Shown: positions 23,189-32,254 of the stretch, in pieces
How positions within the stretch are numbered: position 1 is the first letter of the stretch
Layout of the letters: every line of letters starts with the position of its first letter
Program-made: the position numbers and the translations under genes
The notes under the pieces: generated by a model
Seen by the model: only the letters and a program-made list of their open reading frames with translations
Told to the model about the DNA's origin: nothing
Database searches by the model: none
From: VRUE01 sp036266075
Lineage (GTDB): Bacteria > Actinomycetota > Thermoleophilia > Solirubrobacterales > 70-9
Length of the DNA stretch: 64,000 bases
Assembly (NCBI GenBank): GCA_036266075.1
Contig: DATANV010000006.1
Coordinates: 124,001-188,000, forward strand
Reading direction: 5' to 3'

Positions 23189-25008
23189 TGCGGACCTATC
23201 GCCGGCTGATGGGCTTCCTGCGGCCTTATCGGCGTCAGCTCTGGGGGTCGCTGGCCTTCGCCTGGCTGGCGATGGGGATGACCGTGCTGATCCCCTGGCT
23301 GATCGGCCGTGCCGTCAACGCGATCGAGAACGGCGACAAGCCGGACCTGCTGCCGCTCGCCCTGGCGATCGTCGGTGCCGGCATCCTGCGGCTCGGCCTG
23401 ACCGGGGTGAGGCGGATCGTCGCCGGCAAGGTCTCGCTCGCGGTCGAGTTCGACCTGCGCCAGCGCTTCTACGCTCACCTGCAGCGGCTCGAGCTGAGCT
23501 TCTTCGACGGCCAGCAGACCGGGCAGCTGATGTCGCGGGCGACGGTCGACCTGCAATCGATCCGCTTCTTCCTCGGCTACGGACTGATCTTCATCACCCA
23601 GAACCTGCTGACCGTCGTCCTGGTCACGGTCGTGATGGTCGCGATCAACCCGCTGCTGGCGCTGATCGCCCTCGCCCCCGCCCCGCTCGTCGTCTTCACC
23701 GCCTCGCGCTACAACCGCGTCTCGCGACCGGCCCTGCAGGAGGTCCAGCAGCGGATCGCCGAGCTGACCGCGGAAGCCGAGGAGAACGTCTCCGGGATCC
23801 GCATCGTCAAGGCGTTCGCGCGCGAGGAGCACCAATTGCGTCGCTTCCGGCAGGCGGTCACGCGGGTCTTCGACCAGAGCATCTACTCGACCAGGCTGCA
23901 GGCCTTCTTCTCGCCGTTGATCGGGCTGCTGCCCCAGCTCGGGATCGCCCTGGTCCTGCTGGTCGGCGGCCGCCAGGTGATCGCCGGCGACCTCAGCCTC
24001 GGCGACTTCACCGCCTTCTACACCTATGTGGTGATCCTCGCCGCCCCGATGCGGATGCTGGGGATAGCGATGGGCATGGCGCAGCGGGCGATCGCCTCCG
24101 GCAATCGCCTGTTCGAGATCCTCGACCGCGAGCCGCGGATCGAGAGTCCGCCCGGGGCGCCGGGGCTGCCGGCCGGCGGCGGCCGAGTCGAGCTACATGG
24201 GGTGGCCCTGCGCTACGAGACCGGTCGCTCGGCAAGCCCATCCGACATTGACCACACCAGAGGGGGGTCAATGTCGGATGCGGCACTCGAGGGCGTCGAC
24301 CTCGAGGTCGACGCCGGGAGCACCGTGGCGCTGGTCGGCCCTTCGGGGTCGGGGAAGACCAGTCTTGTCGCTCTGATCGCCCGGCTCTATGACCCAAGCG
24401 AGGGCTCGGTGTTGGTCGACGGCGCCGACGTGCGTTCGGTCGACGTCGGCTCGCTGCGCCGTGAGATCGCCTTCGTCGCCGACGACAGCTTCCTCTTCTC
24501 GGCCACGGTCGCCGAGAACATCGCTTACGCGAGGCCGGAGGCGAGCCGCGTGGAGGTCGAAGCGGCAGCGCACCGAGCCCAGGCCGACGGCTTCATCCGC
24601 GAACTGCCGGCCGGCTACGAGACGACCGTCGGCGAGCGCGGCCTGACCCTCTCCGGCGGCCAGCGCCAGCGCGTCGCAATCGCCCGTGCGCTGCTCGCCG
24701 ACCCGCGCATCCTGATCCTCGACGACGCCACCTCCTCGGTCGATGCGACCACCGAGGCAGAGATCAAGGCGGGTCTGCGCGAGGCGATGGCCGGCCGCAC
24801 CACCTTCGTCATCGCCCACCGCCTCTCGACCGTCTCGCTCGCCGACGAGGTGGTGGTGATGGACAACGGCCGGATCGTCGACCGCGGCACCCACGAGGAG
24901 CTGCTGGTGGGGTGCAGCTTCTACCGTGAGATCGCCGAGCACGGCCTCGCCGACTCGGTCTTCCTGCAGCGCGACCTCGAGCAGCGCGAGGAGATGGCGA
25001 GACTATGA
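23188..25008 (+). CDS. ABC exporter half-transporter with degenerate ATP site
   Basis: 606 residues: six membrane helices (1-320) then an ATPase domain with Walker A GPSGSGKT, signature LSGGQRQRVAIARALLADPR and Walker B ILILDDATSSVD. The catalytic glutamate after Walker B is replaced by Asp (DD for DE), the mark of the non-hydrolytic site in heterodimeric exporters of the TM287/288 type. The partner gene overlaps by 4 bp. Between the membrane and ATPase domains (about residues 350-366) is an extra stretch PSDIDHTRGGSMSDA encoded by a palindromic repeat; relatives normally run straight from RYETGR to ALEGVDLEV. Multidrug or lipid export is likely. Confidence 0.95.
   Translation: MRTYRRLMGFLRPYRRQLWGSLAFAWLAMGMTVLIPWLIGRAVNAIENGDKPDLLPLALAIVGAGILRLGLTGVRRIVAGKVSLAVEFDLRQRFYAHLQRLELSFFDGQQTGQLMSRATVDLQSIRFFLGYGLIFITQNLLTVVLVTVVMVAINPLLALIALAPAPLVVFTASRYNRVSRPALQEVQQRIAELTAEAEENVSGIRIVKAFAREEHQLRRFRQAVTRVFDQSIYSTRLQAFFSPLIGLLPQLGIALVLLVGGRQVIAGDLSLGDFTAFYTYVVILAAPMRMLGIAMGMAQRAIASGNRLFEILDREPRIESPPGAPGLPAGGGRVELHGVALRYETGRSASPSDIDHTRGGSMSDAALEGVDLEVDAGSTVALVGPSGSGKTSLVALIARLYDPSEGSVLVDGADVRSVDVGSLRREIAFVADDSFLFSATVAENIAYARPEASRVEVEAAAHRAQADGFIRELPAGYETTVGERGLTLSGGQRQRVAIARALLADPRILILDDATSSVDATTEAEIKAGLREAMAGRTTFVIAHRLSTVSLADEVVVMDNGRIVDRGTHEELLVGCSFYREIAEHGLADSVFLQRDLEQREEMARL
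24239..24280. repeat. Palindromic repeat inside the ABC exporter gene, copy 2
   Basis: CATCCGACATTGACC (24239-24253) and GGTCAATGTCGGATG (24266-24280) are perfect inverted copies around 12 nt. The inverted 42-mer matches 13655-13696 at 38 positions; two of the four changes form one swapped stem pair. 42 bp is 14 codons, so the host frame is kept. Confidence 0.85.
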
Positions 25009-26846
25009 CGGGCGAGCGCAGCCGCTTTCGCGAGATCTACCTCCTCTTCGCCTCCGTCTGGCGGCTGGTCCGCGGCCAGGACCAGCGCGCTCGCAAGGTG
25101 CGCTGGATGCTCGGGCTGCTGCGGCCCTATCGCGGCCGGGTGGCGCTGATGCTCGTCGCCCTGCTGATCGCCACCGGCGCCGGGCTCGCCCCTCCCTACC
25201 TGGCCGGCAAGGCGGTCGACTCGGGGATCGTCGCCGGTGACGTCGGCGCCCTCGACCTGATCGTCGTCGCCTTCCTCGTCGTCGCCACCCTCTATGCGGC
25301 CGCCACCTTCCTGCAGACCTACCTGGTCGGCTGGGTCGGCACCCGCGCCCTCCAGGACCTGCGCGAGCGGGTCTTCTCCCACATCCAGGCGATGTCGATC
25401 GGCTTCTTCACGCGCCGCAGCCCGGGGGTCTTGATCAGCCGCATGACCAACGACATCGAGGCGCTCAATCAGCTCGTCACCGACGGCGTCGTGACGATGT
25501 TCTCGAGCACGCTGACGCTGATCGGCGTGGTCGTGATCATGCTCTTCCTCGACGTGCAGTTGGCGCTGGTCACCTTCCTCACCTTCCCCCTGCTCGCCGC
25601 GGCCAGCGTCGTGTTCCGGATCGTCTCGCATGGCGCCTACCGCGCCACCAGGGAGCGGATCGCGGCGATCACCGGCTACCTGCAGGAGACCCTGAGCGGC
25701 GTCCGCGTCGTGCGCAGCTTCGGCCAGGAGCCGCGCCACGCCACGGCGATGACCGCGCTGAACGAGGCCAACCGCGAGGCGAACATGAAAACCGTCTACC
25801 TCAACGCCTCCTACTTCCCCGCGGTCGAGCTGCTGGCCGCCGTCGGCACCGCGGCGATCCTCCTCTTCGGCGGCGCTCAGGCGATCGACGGCGCGATCCA
25901 GATCGGCGTCATCGTCGCCTTCGTCGGCTACCTGCAGGTCTTCTTCGAACCGATCCAACAGCTCTCCCAGCTGTACACGACCTACCAGCAGGGGATGGCC
26001 GCCCTCGACAAGATCTTCGACCTGCTCGATACCTCGCCGGACATGATCGATGCCGTCGACGCGATCGACCCCGGCACCCTGCGTGGCGAGATCGAGATGG
26101 ACGGCGTCTGGTTCTCCTATGCCGAGGAGGGTGACCCGCAGCAGGCCGAGGGCGACGACTGGGCCTTGGAGGAGGTCGATCTGCACGTGCCGGCCGGCCA
26201 GACCCTGGCGCTGGTCGGCACGACCGGCGCCGGCAAGTCCACCTTCGCCAAGCTGGTGGCGCGCTTCTACGATCCGCAGCGCGGGCGGGTGCTGGTCGAC
26301 GGACACGACCTGCGGGGACTGCGCCAGGAGGCGCTGCGACGCCAGCTCGGAATCGTTCCCCAGGAGGGGTTCCTCTTCTCGGGCAGCATTCGCGAGAACA
26401 TCGCCTTCGGCCGCCCCGAGGCGAGCATCGAGGAGATCGAAGACGCCGCCGCCGCGGTCGGCGCAACCGAGTTCATCGGCGGCCTCGCCGAGGGACTCGA
26501 GACCGAGGTCGGCGAGCGCGGCATCCAGCTCTCGGCCGGCCAGCGCCAGCTCGTAGCCTTTGCCCGGGCGCTGCTGGCCGAGCCACGCATCCTGATCCTC
26601 GACGAGGCAACCTCGAACGTCGACGTGCGCACCGAGAAGACGATCGAGCGCGGCCTGGAGCGCCTGCTCGCCGGGCGCACCGCGATCGTCATCGCGCACC
26701 GGCTCTCGACGATCCGCCGAGCCGGCAAGATCGTGGTACTAGAGCACGGCCGCATCGCCGAGAGCGGCACGCACGAGGAGCTGATCGAGGCCGGCGGTCC
26801 CTACTCGCGCCTATACGGCGCCTGGGAACAGAGCTCAGCCGCCTGA
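25005..26846 (+). CDS. ABC exporter half-transporter with intact ATP site
   Basis: 613 residues: membrane domain to about residue 345, then Walker A GTTGAGKST, signature LSAGQRQLVAFARALLAEPR and Walker B ILILDEATSNVD with the catalytic Glu. The ATG overlaps the end of the first half-transporter (ATGA), so the two are made together and form a heterodimer with one hydrolytic and one structural ATP site. The signature begins LSAGQ rather than LSGGQ, which fits its pairing with the degenerate site of the partner. Confidence 0.96.
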   Translation: MTGERSRFREIYLLFASVWRLVRGQDQRARKVRWMLGLLRPYRGRVALMLVALLIATGAGLAPPYLAGKAVDSGIVAGDVGALDLIVVAFLVVATLYAAATFLQTYLVGWVGTRALQDLRERVFSHIQAMSIGFFTRRSPGVLISRMTNDIEALNQLVTDGVVTMFSSTLTLIGVVVIMLFLDVQLALVTFLTFPLLAAASVVFRIVSHGAYRATRERIAAITGYLQETLSGVRVVRSFGQEPRHATAMTALNEANREANMKTVYLNASYFPAVELLAAVGTAAILLFGGAQAIDGAIQIGVIVAFVGYLQVFFEPIQQLSQLYTTYQQGMAALDKIFDLLDTSPDMIDAVDAIDPGTLRGEIEMDGVWFSYAEEGDPQQAEGDDWALEEVDLHVPAGQTLALVGTTGAGKSTFAKLVARFYDPQRGRVLVDGHDLRGLRQEALRRQLGIVPQEGFLFSGSIRENIAFGRPEASIEEIEDAAAAVGATEFIGGLAEGLETEVGERGIQLSAGQRQLVAFARALLAEPRILILDEATSNVDVRTEKTIERGLERLLAGRTAIVIAHRLSTIRRAGKIVVLEHGRIAESGTHEELIEAGGPYSRLYGAWEQSSAA

Positions 26847-26935
26847 GCCGCCGATAACCGGCGCATCTCGGAGTCCTCGGTCGTCTGGCTCGGGTCACGC
26901 ACCGGAATGCGCTCCCCTCACCATCCTCCCTGCGT

Positions 26936-26961
26936 CCGCCGAGCTGCTTGGTTCTCGGCGG
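26936..26961. terminator. Hairpin between convergent genes
   Basis: CCGCCGAG (26936-26943) and CTCGGCGG (26954-26961) are perfect inverted copies with a 10-nt loop, placed between the stops of the ABC transporter and lipoprotein genes. No T-run, so a rho-independent role is only probable. Confidence 0.5.
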
Positions 26962-26962
26962 C

Positions 26963-27697
26963 TCAGCCTGGGCCGATGCCGCCCGATTCGCCGCCGCCTT
27001 CGGTGCCGCCCCCGCCGCCTTCGGTGCCACCGCCGACCCCGGCACCACCGCCGGCGCCTTCTTCTTCGACCGCACCTGCGCCGCCGGCTTCGGGCGCCAC
27101 TTCGGCTTCTTCTTCGGGCGCGACTTCAGCTTCGCCTTCTTCGGCGCCTTCAGCGGCTTCGCCACCTTCTTCTTCGCCGCCGGCGATAGCGCCGGGCGTC
27201 GGCGCCGCCGGCGCTTCGGCGCAGTCTTCGAAGCCGTAGGCGCTCGAGGCCGATTGGAACGAGGAGAGCGCCGAGGCGGCTTCCGCTTCGGCGCTCGTCA
27301 GCGCTTCGCCTTCTTCGGTGGCGGCAAGCTTAACTTCCTCCTCCGCCCGCGCGAGTTCTTCGGCGGAGGAGATGAAAGCCGAGTATGCCGCGTCTTCTTC
27401 GTCAGGGGCCAACCCCGTGAGGCGCTCGACCATGCCGCTGTAGAGGCCGGCAACCTGGGCGGCCTGGCCGGTTGCGCCGGAGCTGGTCGAGCCGACGGTG
27501 CCCACAGCGGCGTTCACCTCGGCGCAGATCGCGTCCCCCTGGGAGATCAGCTCAGCCTTGCTGAGCGCCGGCGGAGCGGTCGTCGCAGCAGTCGTAGTGG
27601 CGCTGGTTTCGTCGTCCCCGCCGCCGCCACAGCCGGCGATCGCCAAGATGAGGGCGAGCGCTCCGAGCGCGAGAAAAGGTCGAAGGCGGACTCCCAT
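26963..27697 (-). CDS. Lipoprotein with acidic Gly/Glu-rich tail
   Basis: 244 residues. The signal peptide ends in a lipobox (LILAIAGC, Cys about 23). Residues 45-165 are a helical domain with SQGDAICAEVNAAVGTVGST and EELARAEEEVKLAATEEGEA; two Cys (DAIC, EDC) could form a disulfide. The last 80 residues are low complexity, first Glu/Ala-rich and then Gly/Glu-rich (GGAGVGGGTEGGGGGTEGGG). The pattern is common in actinobacterial surface lipoproteins of unknown role. The long opposite-strand frame here is a mirror of this biased composition. Confidence 0.85.
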   Translation of the reverse strand: MGVRLRPFLALGALALILAIAGCGGGGDDETSATTTAATTAPPALSKAELISQGDAICAEVNAAVGTVGSTSSGATGQAAQVAGLYSGMVERLTGLAPDEEDAAYSAFISSAEELARAEEEVKLAATEEGEALTSAEAEAASALSSFQSASSAYGFEDCAEAPAAPTPGAIAGGEEEGGEAAEGAEEGEAEVAPEEEAEVAPEAGGAGAVEEEGAGGGAGVGGGTEGGGGGTEGGGESGGIGPG

Positions 27698-27763
27698 GCG
27701 ACGGCGACCGTAGCAGAGCGGATGGACAGCCTATGCAGGGAAATCGCTCCAGACAGGCTTCTA

Positions 27764-27834
27764 CTGCGGCCCAGGGACTCGAACCCCGACTACCTCGTCC
27801 AGAGCGAGGCGTGCTGCCATTACACCAGGCCGCA
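27764..27834 (-). tRNA. tRNA-Gln (anticodon CTG)
   Basis: A 71-nt cloverleaf on the minus strand: acceptor TGCGGCC/GGCCGCA with discriminator G, D-arm TGGTGTAATGGCAGCA, anticodon stem CCTCG/CGAGG around CTCTGGA, T-arm with TTCGAGT. No encoded CCA. It lies between the lipoprotein gene and the FAD oxidoreductase gene. Confidence 0.95.
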
Positions 27835-27844
27835 AAGGCGTCAC

Positions 27845-29077
27845 TCAGGATATCGACGCGAGATCGCTGCCGGGGTCGGCGAGCGCCTCGCGGGCGGAGC
27901 TGACGTCGACGCCGTCGGCCAGCATGCGCCGCGCTTCGGCCAGGTCCTCGGCGCGCTCGACGCTGAGCGCGCCGGCGACCCGGCCGTCCTTCAGGTACCA
28001 GACCGAGAACGCGCCCTCGTCGGGGTCGCCGCGCCAGACCTCCTCGTCCCACTCGTATGCCGGCCCCACGTACTCGAGGCTCGCCCAATCGGCCAGGTCG
28101 CTGAAGAAGTAGGGGACGACGTCGTAGTCGCGGTCCTCGCCGAGCATGTTGCGGGCGGCGTGTATGCCCTGCTGCATCGCCACGTCCCAGTGCTCGATCC
28201 GCAGCCGCCGGCCGTGGACGACGCTCTCGTACGAACAGCAGTCGCCGGCGGCGTAGATGCCCTCGGCCGAGGTCGCCAGCTTGGAATCGCAGAGGATCCC
28301 GTCGTCCACCTCCAGACCGGCGCGCTGGGCGAGCATCGCGTCGGCCCGCACGCCGGCGCCGACGACGACCGCGTCGCACTCGATCGCCCGGCCGCTCTTC
28401 GTCAGCACCGCCTTGACTCGCCCGTCGCCCTCGAAGGCCTCGAGCTCCTCGCCGCCGTGGACGCTGACCCCGTGCTCTTCGAGGCGCTCCTGGAAGAAGC
28501 GCCCAGCCCGCTCGCCGAAGGTGCGCGAGAGCGCCACCTCCTCGATCATCACCATCGTGCAGCGGACGCCCTTCGCCGTCAGCGAGGCGGCGACCTCGCT
28601 GCCGATGTAGCTGCCGCCGATCAGGACGACGTGCTCGGCGGCCTCGGCGTCGGCGCGAATCGCGTCGGAGTTGCCGAACGCCCGCAGGTAGTGAACCCCC
28701 TCGTTCTCGGCGCCGTCGACCCGCAGGATGTTGACCATCGCGCCGGTGGCGATCAACGCTTTGCCGAAGGAGACCTCCTCCCCGCCCTGCAGCTTGGCGG
28801 TGCGCGCGGCGGGGTCGAGCGACATCACGTTGACGCCGCTCAGCAGCTCCACCTCGTTCTCCTCGTACCAGCTCACCGGGTTGACGAAGGCGTCGGCGCG
28901 CTCCGCCTCGCCGCGCATGTACTCCTTGGAGAGCGGTGGCCGTTCGTAGGGCGGTTCGGGCTCGCGCCCGGCCAGCAGGATCGAGCCGTCGGCGCCGCGC
29001 TTGCGCAGCTCCGCCGCGCAGTGCGCCGCGGCCATGCCACCGCCGATCAGGAGGAAGTCGACCGGGCGGGGCGCCAC
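27845..29077 (-). CDS. FAD-dependent NAD(P)H oxidoreductase (ferredoxin reductase/AIF-like)
   Basis: 410 residues from GTG 29077, which follows the TrkA stop by 4 nt. FAD-binding LLIGGGMAAAHCAAELRKRG, a PYERPPLSKEYMRG block, NAD-binding VVLIGGSYIGSEVAASLTAK and the second FAD motif EGIYAAGDCCSYESVVHGRR place it with rubredoxin/ferredoxin reductases and AIF-like proteins. The C-terminal domain carries FFSDLADWASLEYVGPAYEW. The electron acceptor is not known. Being coupled to potassium-regulator genes is unusual and may link redox state to ion uptake. Confidence 0.92.
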   Translation of the reverse strand: MAPRPVDFLLIGGGMAAAHCAAELRKRGADGSILLAGREPEPPYERPPLSKEYMRGEAERADAFVNPVSWYEENEVELLSGVNVMSLDPAARTAKLQGGEEVSFGKALIATGAMVNILRVDGAENEGVHYLRAFGNSDAIRADAEAAEHVVLIGGSYIGSEVAASLTAKGVRCTMVMIEEVALSRTFGERAGRFFQERLEEHGVSVHGGEELEAFEGDGRVKAVLTKSGRAIECDAVVVGAGVRADAMLAQRAGLEVDDGILCDSKLATSAEGIYAAGDCCSYESVVHGRRLRIEHWDVAMQQGIHAARNMLGEDRDYDVVPYFFSDLADWASLEYVGPAYEWDEEVWRGDPDEGAFSVWYLKDGRVAGALSVERAEDLAEARRMLADGVDVSSAREALADPGSDLASIS

Positions 29078-29081
29078 TGGC

Positions 29082-29762
29082 TCAGGCGCTCCCGTTGCCG
29101 CCCGCCGCCGGCCCGAACAGCTCCTTGAGGTCGTCCTCACGACCCGGGTCGAGCACGGCCAGCACCTCGTCGCCCGCCTCCAGCACGGTGTCGGGACCGG
29201 GCACGAACCCCTTGCCTTCGCGCAGCACGGAGATCAAGAGGCTCCCTTCGGGCATCGAGAGATCGCCGACACGACGTCCGGTTACCCGCGAGTCCTTGCC
29301 CAGCAACATCTCGATGATCTCCAGCTGCTCCTCCTGCAGGTCGAGCAGGTGGACGAGGCCGTACTCGGGCACCTCGTGCTCGAGCAGGCGCAGGATCAGG
29401 TCGGTGGCGGAGACCGACGGCTTGATCCCCAGCAGGTCGAAGTGAGGCCGGTTGCGAGGGTTGTTGACGCGGGCGATGATCCGCTCGACGTCGTACTTCT
29501 CGCGCGCGACCTGGCAGATCAGCATGTTGTCCTCGTCGTCCCCGGTCACGGCGATCACCATGTCGGCCCGCTGGATTCCCGCCCGCTCGAGCACCCAGAG
29601 CTCGGAGGCGTCGCCGTAGGTGACGTTGTGCTCGAGCTCCTGCTCGACGGTCAGGTAGCGGCGCCGGTTGCTCTCGATCACCGTCACCTCGTGGTTCTTT
29701 TCGAGCAGCTCGCGGGCCAAGTTCCAGCCCACCTTCCCCGCTCCGACGACGATGATGTACAC
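29082..29762 (-). CDS. TrkA-type potassium uptake regulator (N and C domains)
   Basis: 226 residues from GTG 29762. The N-terminal Rossmann domain has YIIVVGAGKVGWNLARELLE and NVTYGDASELWVLERAGIQR; a TrkA-C domain (residues 135-220: EIIEMLLGKDSRVTGRRVGD, PDTVLEAGDEVLAVLD) follows. Such proteins bind NAD(H)/ATP and gate potassium transporters from the cytosol. It is paired with the shorter TrkA at 29777, as in mycobacterial CeoB/CeoC. Confidence 0.94.
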   Translation of the reverse strand: MYIIVVGAGKVGWNLARELLEKNHEVTVIESNRRRYLTVEQELEHNVTYGDASELWVLERAGIQRADMVIAVTGDDEDNMLICQVAREKYDVERIIARVNNPRNRPHFDLLGIKPSVSATDLILRLLEHEVPEYGLVHLLDLQEEQLEIIEMLLGKDSRVTGRRVGDLSMPEGSLLISVLREGKGFVPGPDTVLEAGDEVLAVLDPGREDDLKELFGPAAGGNGSA

Positions 29763-29776
29763 GGCGCTCCTCGCTC

Positions 29777-30241
29777 CTAGGCGACTTCGGCGGACTTGTC
29801 GGGGGCGGCCTCGCGCTTGGCTCCCTCGCGCACGGCGCTCTCCAGCATGTCGATCGCGACCCGCGTCGGGCAGATCGTGTTCATGCCCTGCTGCCGGTAC
29901 CACTCCGCCCGCAGCGGGTCGAGGATGCGGGCGATCACGTTCGGCACCTCGTAGCGCCGCTGGGCGATCTGGGCGATGACAATGTTCGTGTTGTCGCCGT
30001 TGGTCGAGGCGATGAAGGCGTCGGCTCGTTCGATGCCCGCCGCGACCAGAGCGTCGGTCTCGAGGCCGGTGCCGACCGTGAACTGGCCGCCGAGGTCCTC
30101 CCAGCCCTTTTCCAGACCGACCTCGAGCCGGGTGTGCGACTCGGGGTCCTCGTCGAGGCAGGAGACCTCGTGGCCCTCGGCCAGCATCGTCCTGGCCACC
30201 GAGGAGCCAACTCGCCCGCAACCGACGATCAAAATGAACAC
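29777..30241 (-). CDS. TrkA-N domain protein
   Basis: 154 residues with only the nucleotide-binding domain: MFILIVGCGRVGSSVARTML, QFTVGTGLETDALVAAGIER and STNGDNTNIVIAQIAQRRYE. No TrkA-C domain; residues 125-154 form a short polar tail. It precedes the full-length TrkA by about 15 bp and follows the APC permease gene, so it likely acts in the same transport complex. Confidence 0.92.
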   Translation of the reverse strand: MFILIVGCGRVGSSVARTMLAEGHEVSCLDEDPESHTRLEVGLEKGWEDLGGQFTVGTGLETDALVAAGIERADAFIASTNGDNTNIVIAQIAQRRYEVPNVIARILDPLRAEWYRQQGMNTICPTRVAIDMLESAVREGAKREAAPDKSAEVA

Positions 30242-30262
30242 TTCGTCACCACGGGCTGGAGT

Positions 30263-32254
30263 CTAGTCAGCGGTCGCCGACTCAGGGTGCGGCTGGGGGA
30301 TCTCGTCGGTTGGGATCTCAGGTGGCGCCGTCAGGAGCACCTGGCAAGGCGCCTTCTTCAGCACGTACTCGGTCGCGGCGCCGATCTCCTCTGGCTTGGC
30401 GGCGCCGACCCCGCCGAGCCGAGCACCCCCCCTGATGCGGCTGGGCGGCTCGCCGCCGATCACGATCGCCTCGGCTTCGCTCGCGCGTGCCGCTTCGACG
30501 ATCCCGGCGCCGACCTTGCGGGCGCGGATCGTCTCCGTGCTGACCGTGACGTCCTCGTACTCTTCAGCCACCTCGCGGGCGCGCTGCAGGGCGGCCTCGG
30601 CCGCCTCTTCGCGCTCGGGCGGCAGCTCGGCGTCGAGCGGCACGCTGAGCGGCACTTCGACGACGTAGACGAGGGCGACGCGCGCCTCGCCGCTGTCCTC
30701 CTGCTCGGCGGCGGCCAGCCGGCCCGCGGTGGCGACGATGTCGTCGTCCAGCTCGCTGCCGAAGATCGGCACGAGGATGCTGCGGTAGGAGATCTCGGGC
30801 ACCTGCTTGGTCAGCGCGCGCTCGGTGACCGAGACGCGCTGGGTCAGCGTCGTGCCCTCGACGAGCTTGCGGTAGACGACGTAGAAGAGCAGCCCGAACA
30901 CCATCCAGCCGCCGCCCACCCAGCGTGCCGTCGTGTGCAGGACCAGCACGCTGAGGAAGGCGAGCGCGCTGAGCACGATCGCGATCAGCGCCGTCACCGG
31001 GACCTCGGCGCCTCGCCAGGAGACGTTCCAGGGGATCCGGAAGGGTCGCGGGCGATCGGGCTCGGCGATCCGCAGCCGCACGATCGAGAGCTGGGCGATG
31101 GTGATCGCCAGCGTCGCGCCGAAGGCGTAGAGGCTGGCCAGCAGCTTGACGTCGGTCGGCACGACCATCCCGACCGCAATCAGGCCGGAGAGGACGATCG
31201 CCACGTGGGGCGTCGCGTAGCGGCCGTTGAGCTTGCCCAGCCAGCTGGGGATCTGGCGGTTGATCGCCAGCGTGTAGATGTGGCGGGAGACGCCGAGCAT
31301 CGCCGTGGTCGTCGCCCAGAAGAGGACGGGAGCGGCGACCAGGGCCACCAGCCAGCGCATCGAATCGGAGACCCAGGCCGGGTTGTAGGCGGAGACGACG
31401 CCGAGCACCGGTGCCTCGACGAATTCGTTGCCGAGTGCCGTCTGCGGACCTTCGGGCCCGGCGACGACCGGCACCGCCATCAGCGCGATCGCCGCCATGC
31501 CGGCATAGACAAGCGGCACGGCAACGGCCCCGACGGAGACGATTCGCTTTAGGTCGCGCGGGGCGACATTGATGTCAGGGGCCAGGTCGGAGGCCGCCTC
31601 GATGCCAGCGTAGGCGAGCATCGCCACCACCGAGGCATAGATCACGTCCTTGAGGGTCGGGTCGCTGAAAAGGTGGATCTGGTCGGTGAGGCGCTCCGGA
31701 TGAAAGATGGCCAATACGCCGACGGCGATCACCGCCAGCTGCAGGGCGATGTCGGCCAGGGCCAGTCCGCTCAGCAGCCGCTCGCCGCCGCGGCCGGTGA
31801 CGTTGAGGATGTTCAGCCCGCAGGCGCCGACGATGACCAGCGCCGAGACCCCGATCTCCCAGCCCGGCGCCGAGAGGTCGGCCGAGATCGGCTCGAGGTA
31901 GTGCGGCACCGAAATCGCCGCAAGCGCGGCGACGATCAGGTAGTCGACCAGGATCGCCCAGCCGGCGATGAAGGCGATCAGCTCGTTGAAGGCGTGGCGG
32001 GCGAAGCTGGATGAGCCGCCGCGCTCGCGGATCATCGCCCCGCCCTCGACGTAGCTGAGGGTGGTCAGCACGAAGAGCAAGCCGGCGGCGAGGAAGATCA
32101 GCGGCGTCAGGCCGAGGCCGCGATCGGCGACAACGCCGAGCGCGAAGTAGATCGAGAAGCCGACCGCCGAGTAGACGGCGACGAAAAGGCCGGGGACGCC
32201 GACGCCGCGGCGCAGAAGGGGCTCCAGGCGTGAACGTTGCTCCGGCTGGCTCAT
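30263..32254 (-). CDS. APC-family permease with C-terminal USP domain
   Basis: 663 residues from ATG 32254 (MSQPEQRSRLEPLLRRGVGV), which overlaps the stop of the small upstream gene (ATGA). About 12 membrane helices with GFSIYFALGVVADRGLGLTP, GSSSFARHAFNELIAFIAGW and ASVVAMLAYAGIEAASDLAP, then a universal-stress-protein domain (residues 500-650) with YRSILVPIFGSELDDDIVAT. APC permeases carry amino acids, polyamines or, in the KimA-like group, potassium; the adjacent TrkA genes favour potassium here, but this is inference. Confidence 0.92.
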   Translation of the reverse strand: MSQPEQRSRLEPLLRRGVGVPGLFVAVYSAVGFSIYFALGVVADRGLGLTPLIFLAAGLLFVLTTLSYVEGGAMIRERGGSSSFARHAFNELIAFIAGWAILVDYLIVAALAAISVPHYLEPISADLSAPGWEIGVSALVIVGACGLNILNVTGRGGERLLSGLALADIALQLAVIAVGVLAIFHPERLTDQIHLFSDPTLKDVIYASVVAMLAYAGIEAASDLAPDINVAPRDLKRIVSVGAVAVPLVYAGMAAIALMAVPVVAGPEGPQTALGNEFVEAPVLGVVSAYNPAWVSDSMRWLVALVAAPVLFWATTTAMLGVSRHIYTLAINRQIPSWLGKLNGRYATPHVAIVLSGLIAVGMVVPTDVKLLASLYAFGATLAITIAQLSIVRLRIAEPDRPRPFRIPWNVSWRGAEVPVTALIAIVLSALAFLSVLVLHTTARWVGGGWMVFGLLFYVVYRKLVEGTTLTQRVSVTERALTKQVPEISYRSILVPIFGSELDDDIVATAGRLAAAEQEDSGEARVALVYVVEVPLSVPLDAELPPEREEAAEAALQRAREVAEEYEDVTVSTETIRARKVGAGIVEAARASEAEAIVIGGEPPSRIRGGARLGGVGAAKPEEIGAATEYVLKKAPCQVLLTAPPEIPTDEIPQPHPESATAD

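Noticed and set aside
26948..29128. Very long plus-strand frame rich in Phe, Gly and Arg
   Set aside because: It is antisense to the lipoprotein, tRNA-Gln and FAD oxidoreductase genes and mirrors their biased composition; no motif or ribosome binding site.
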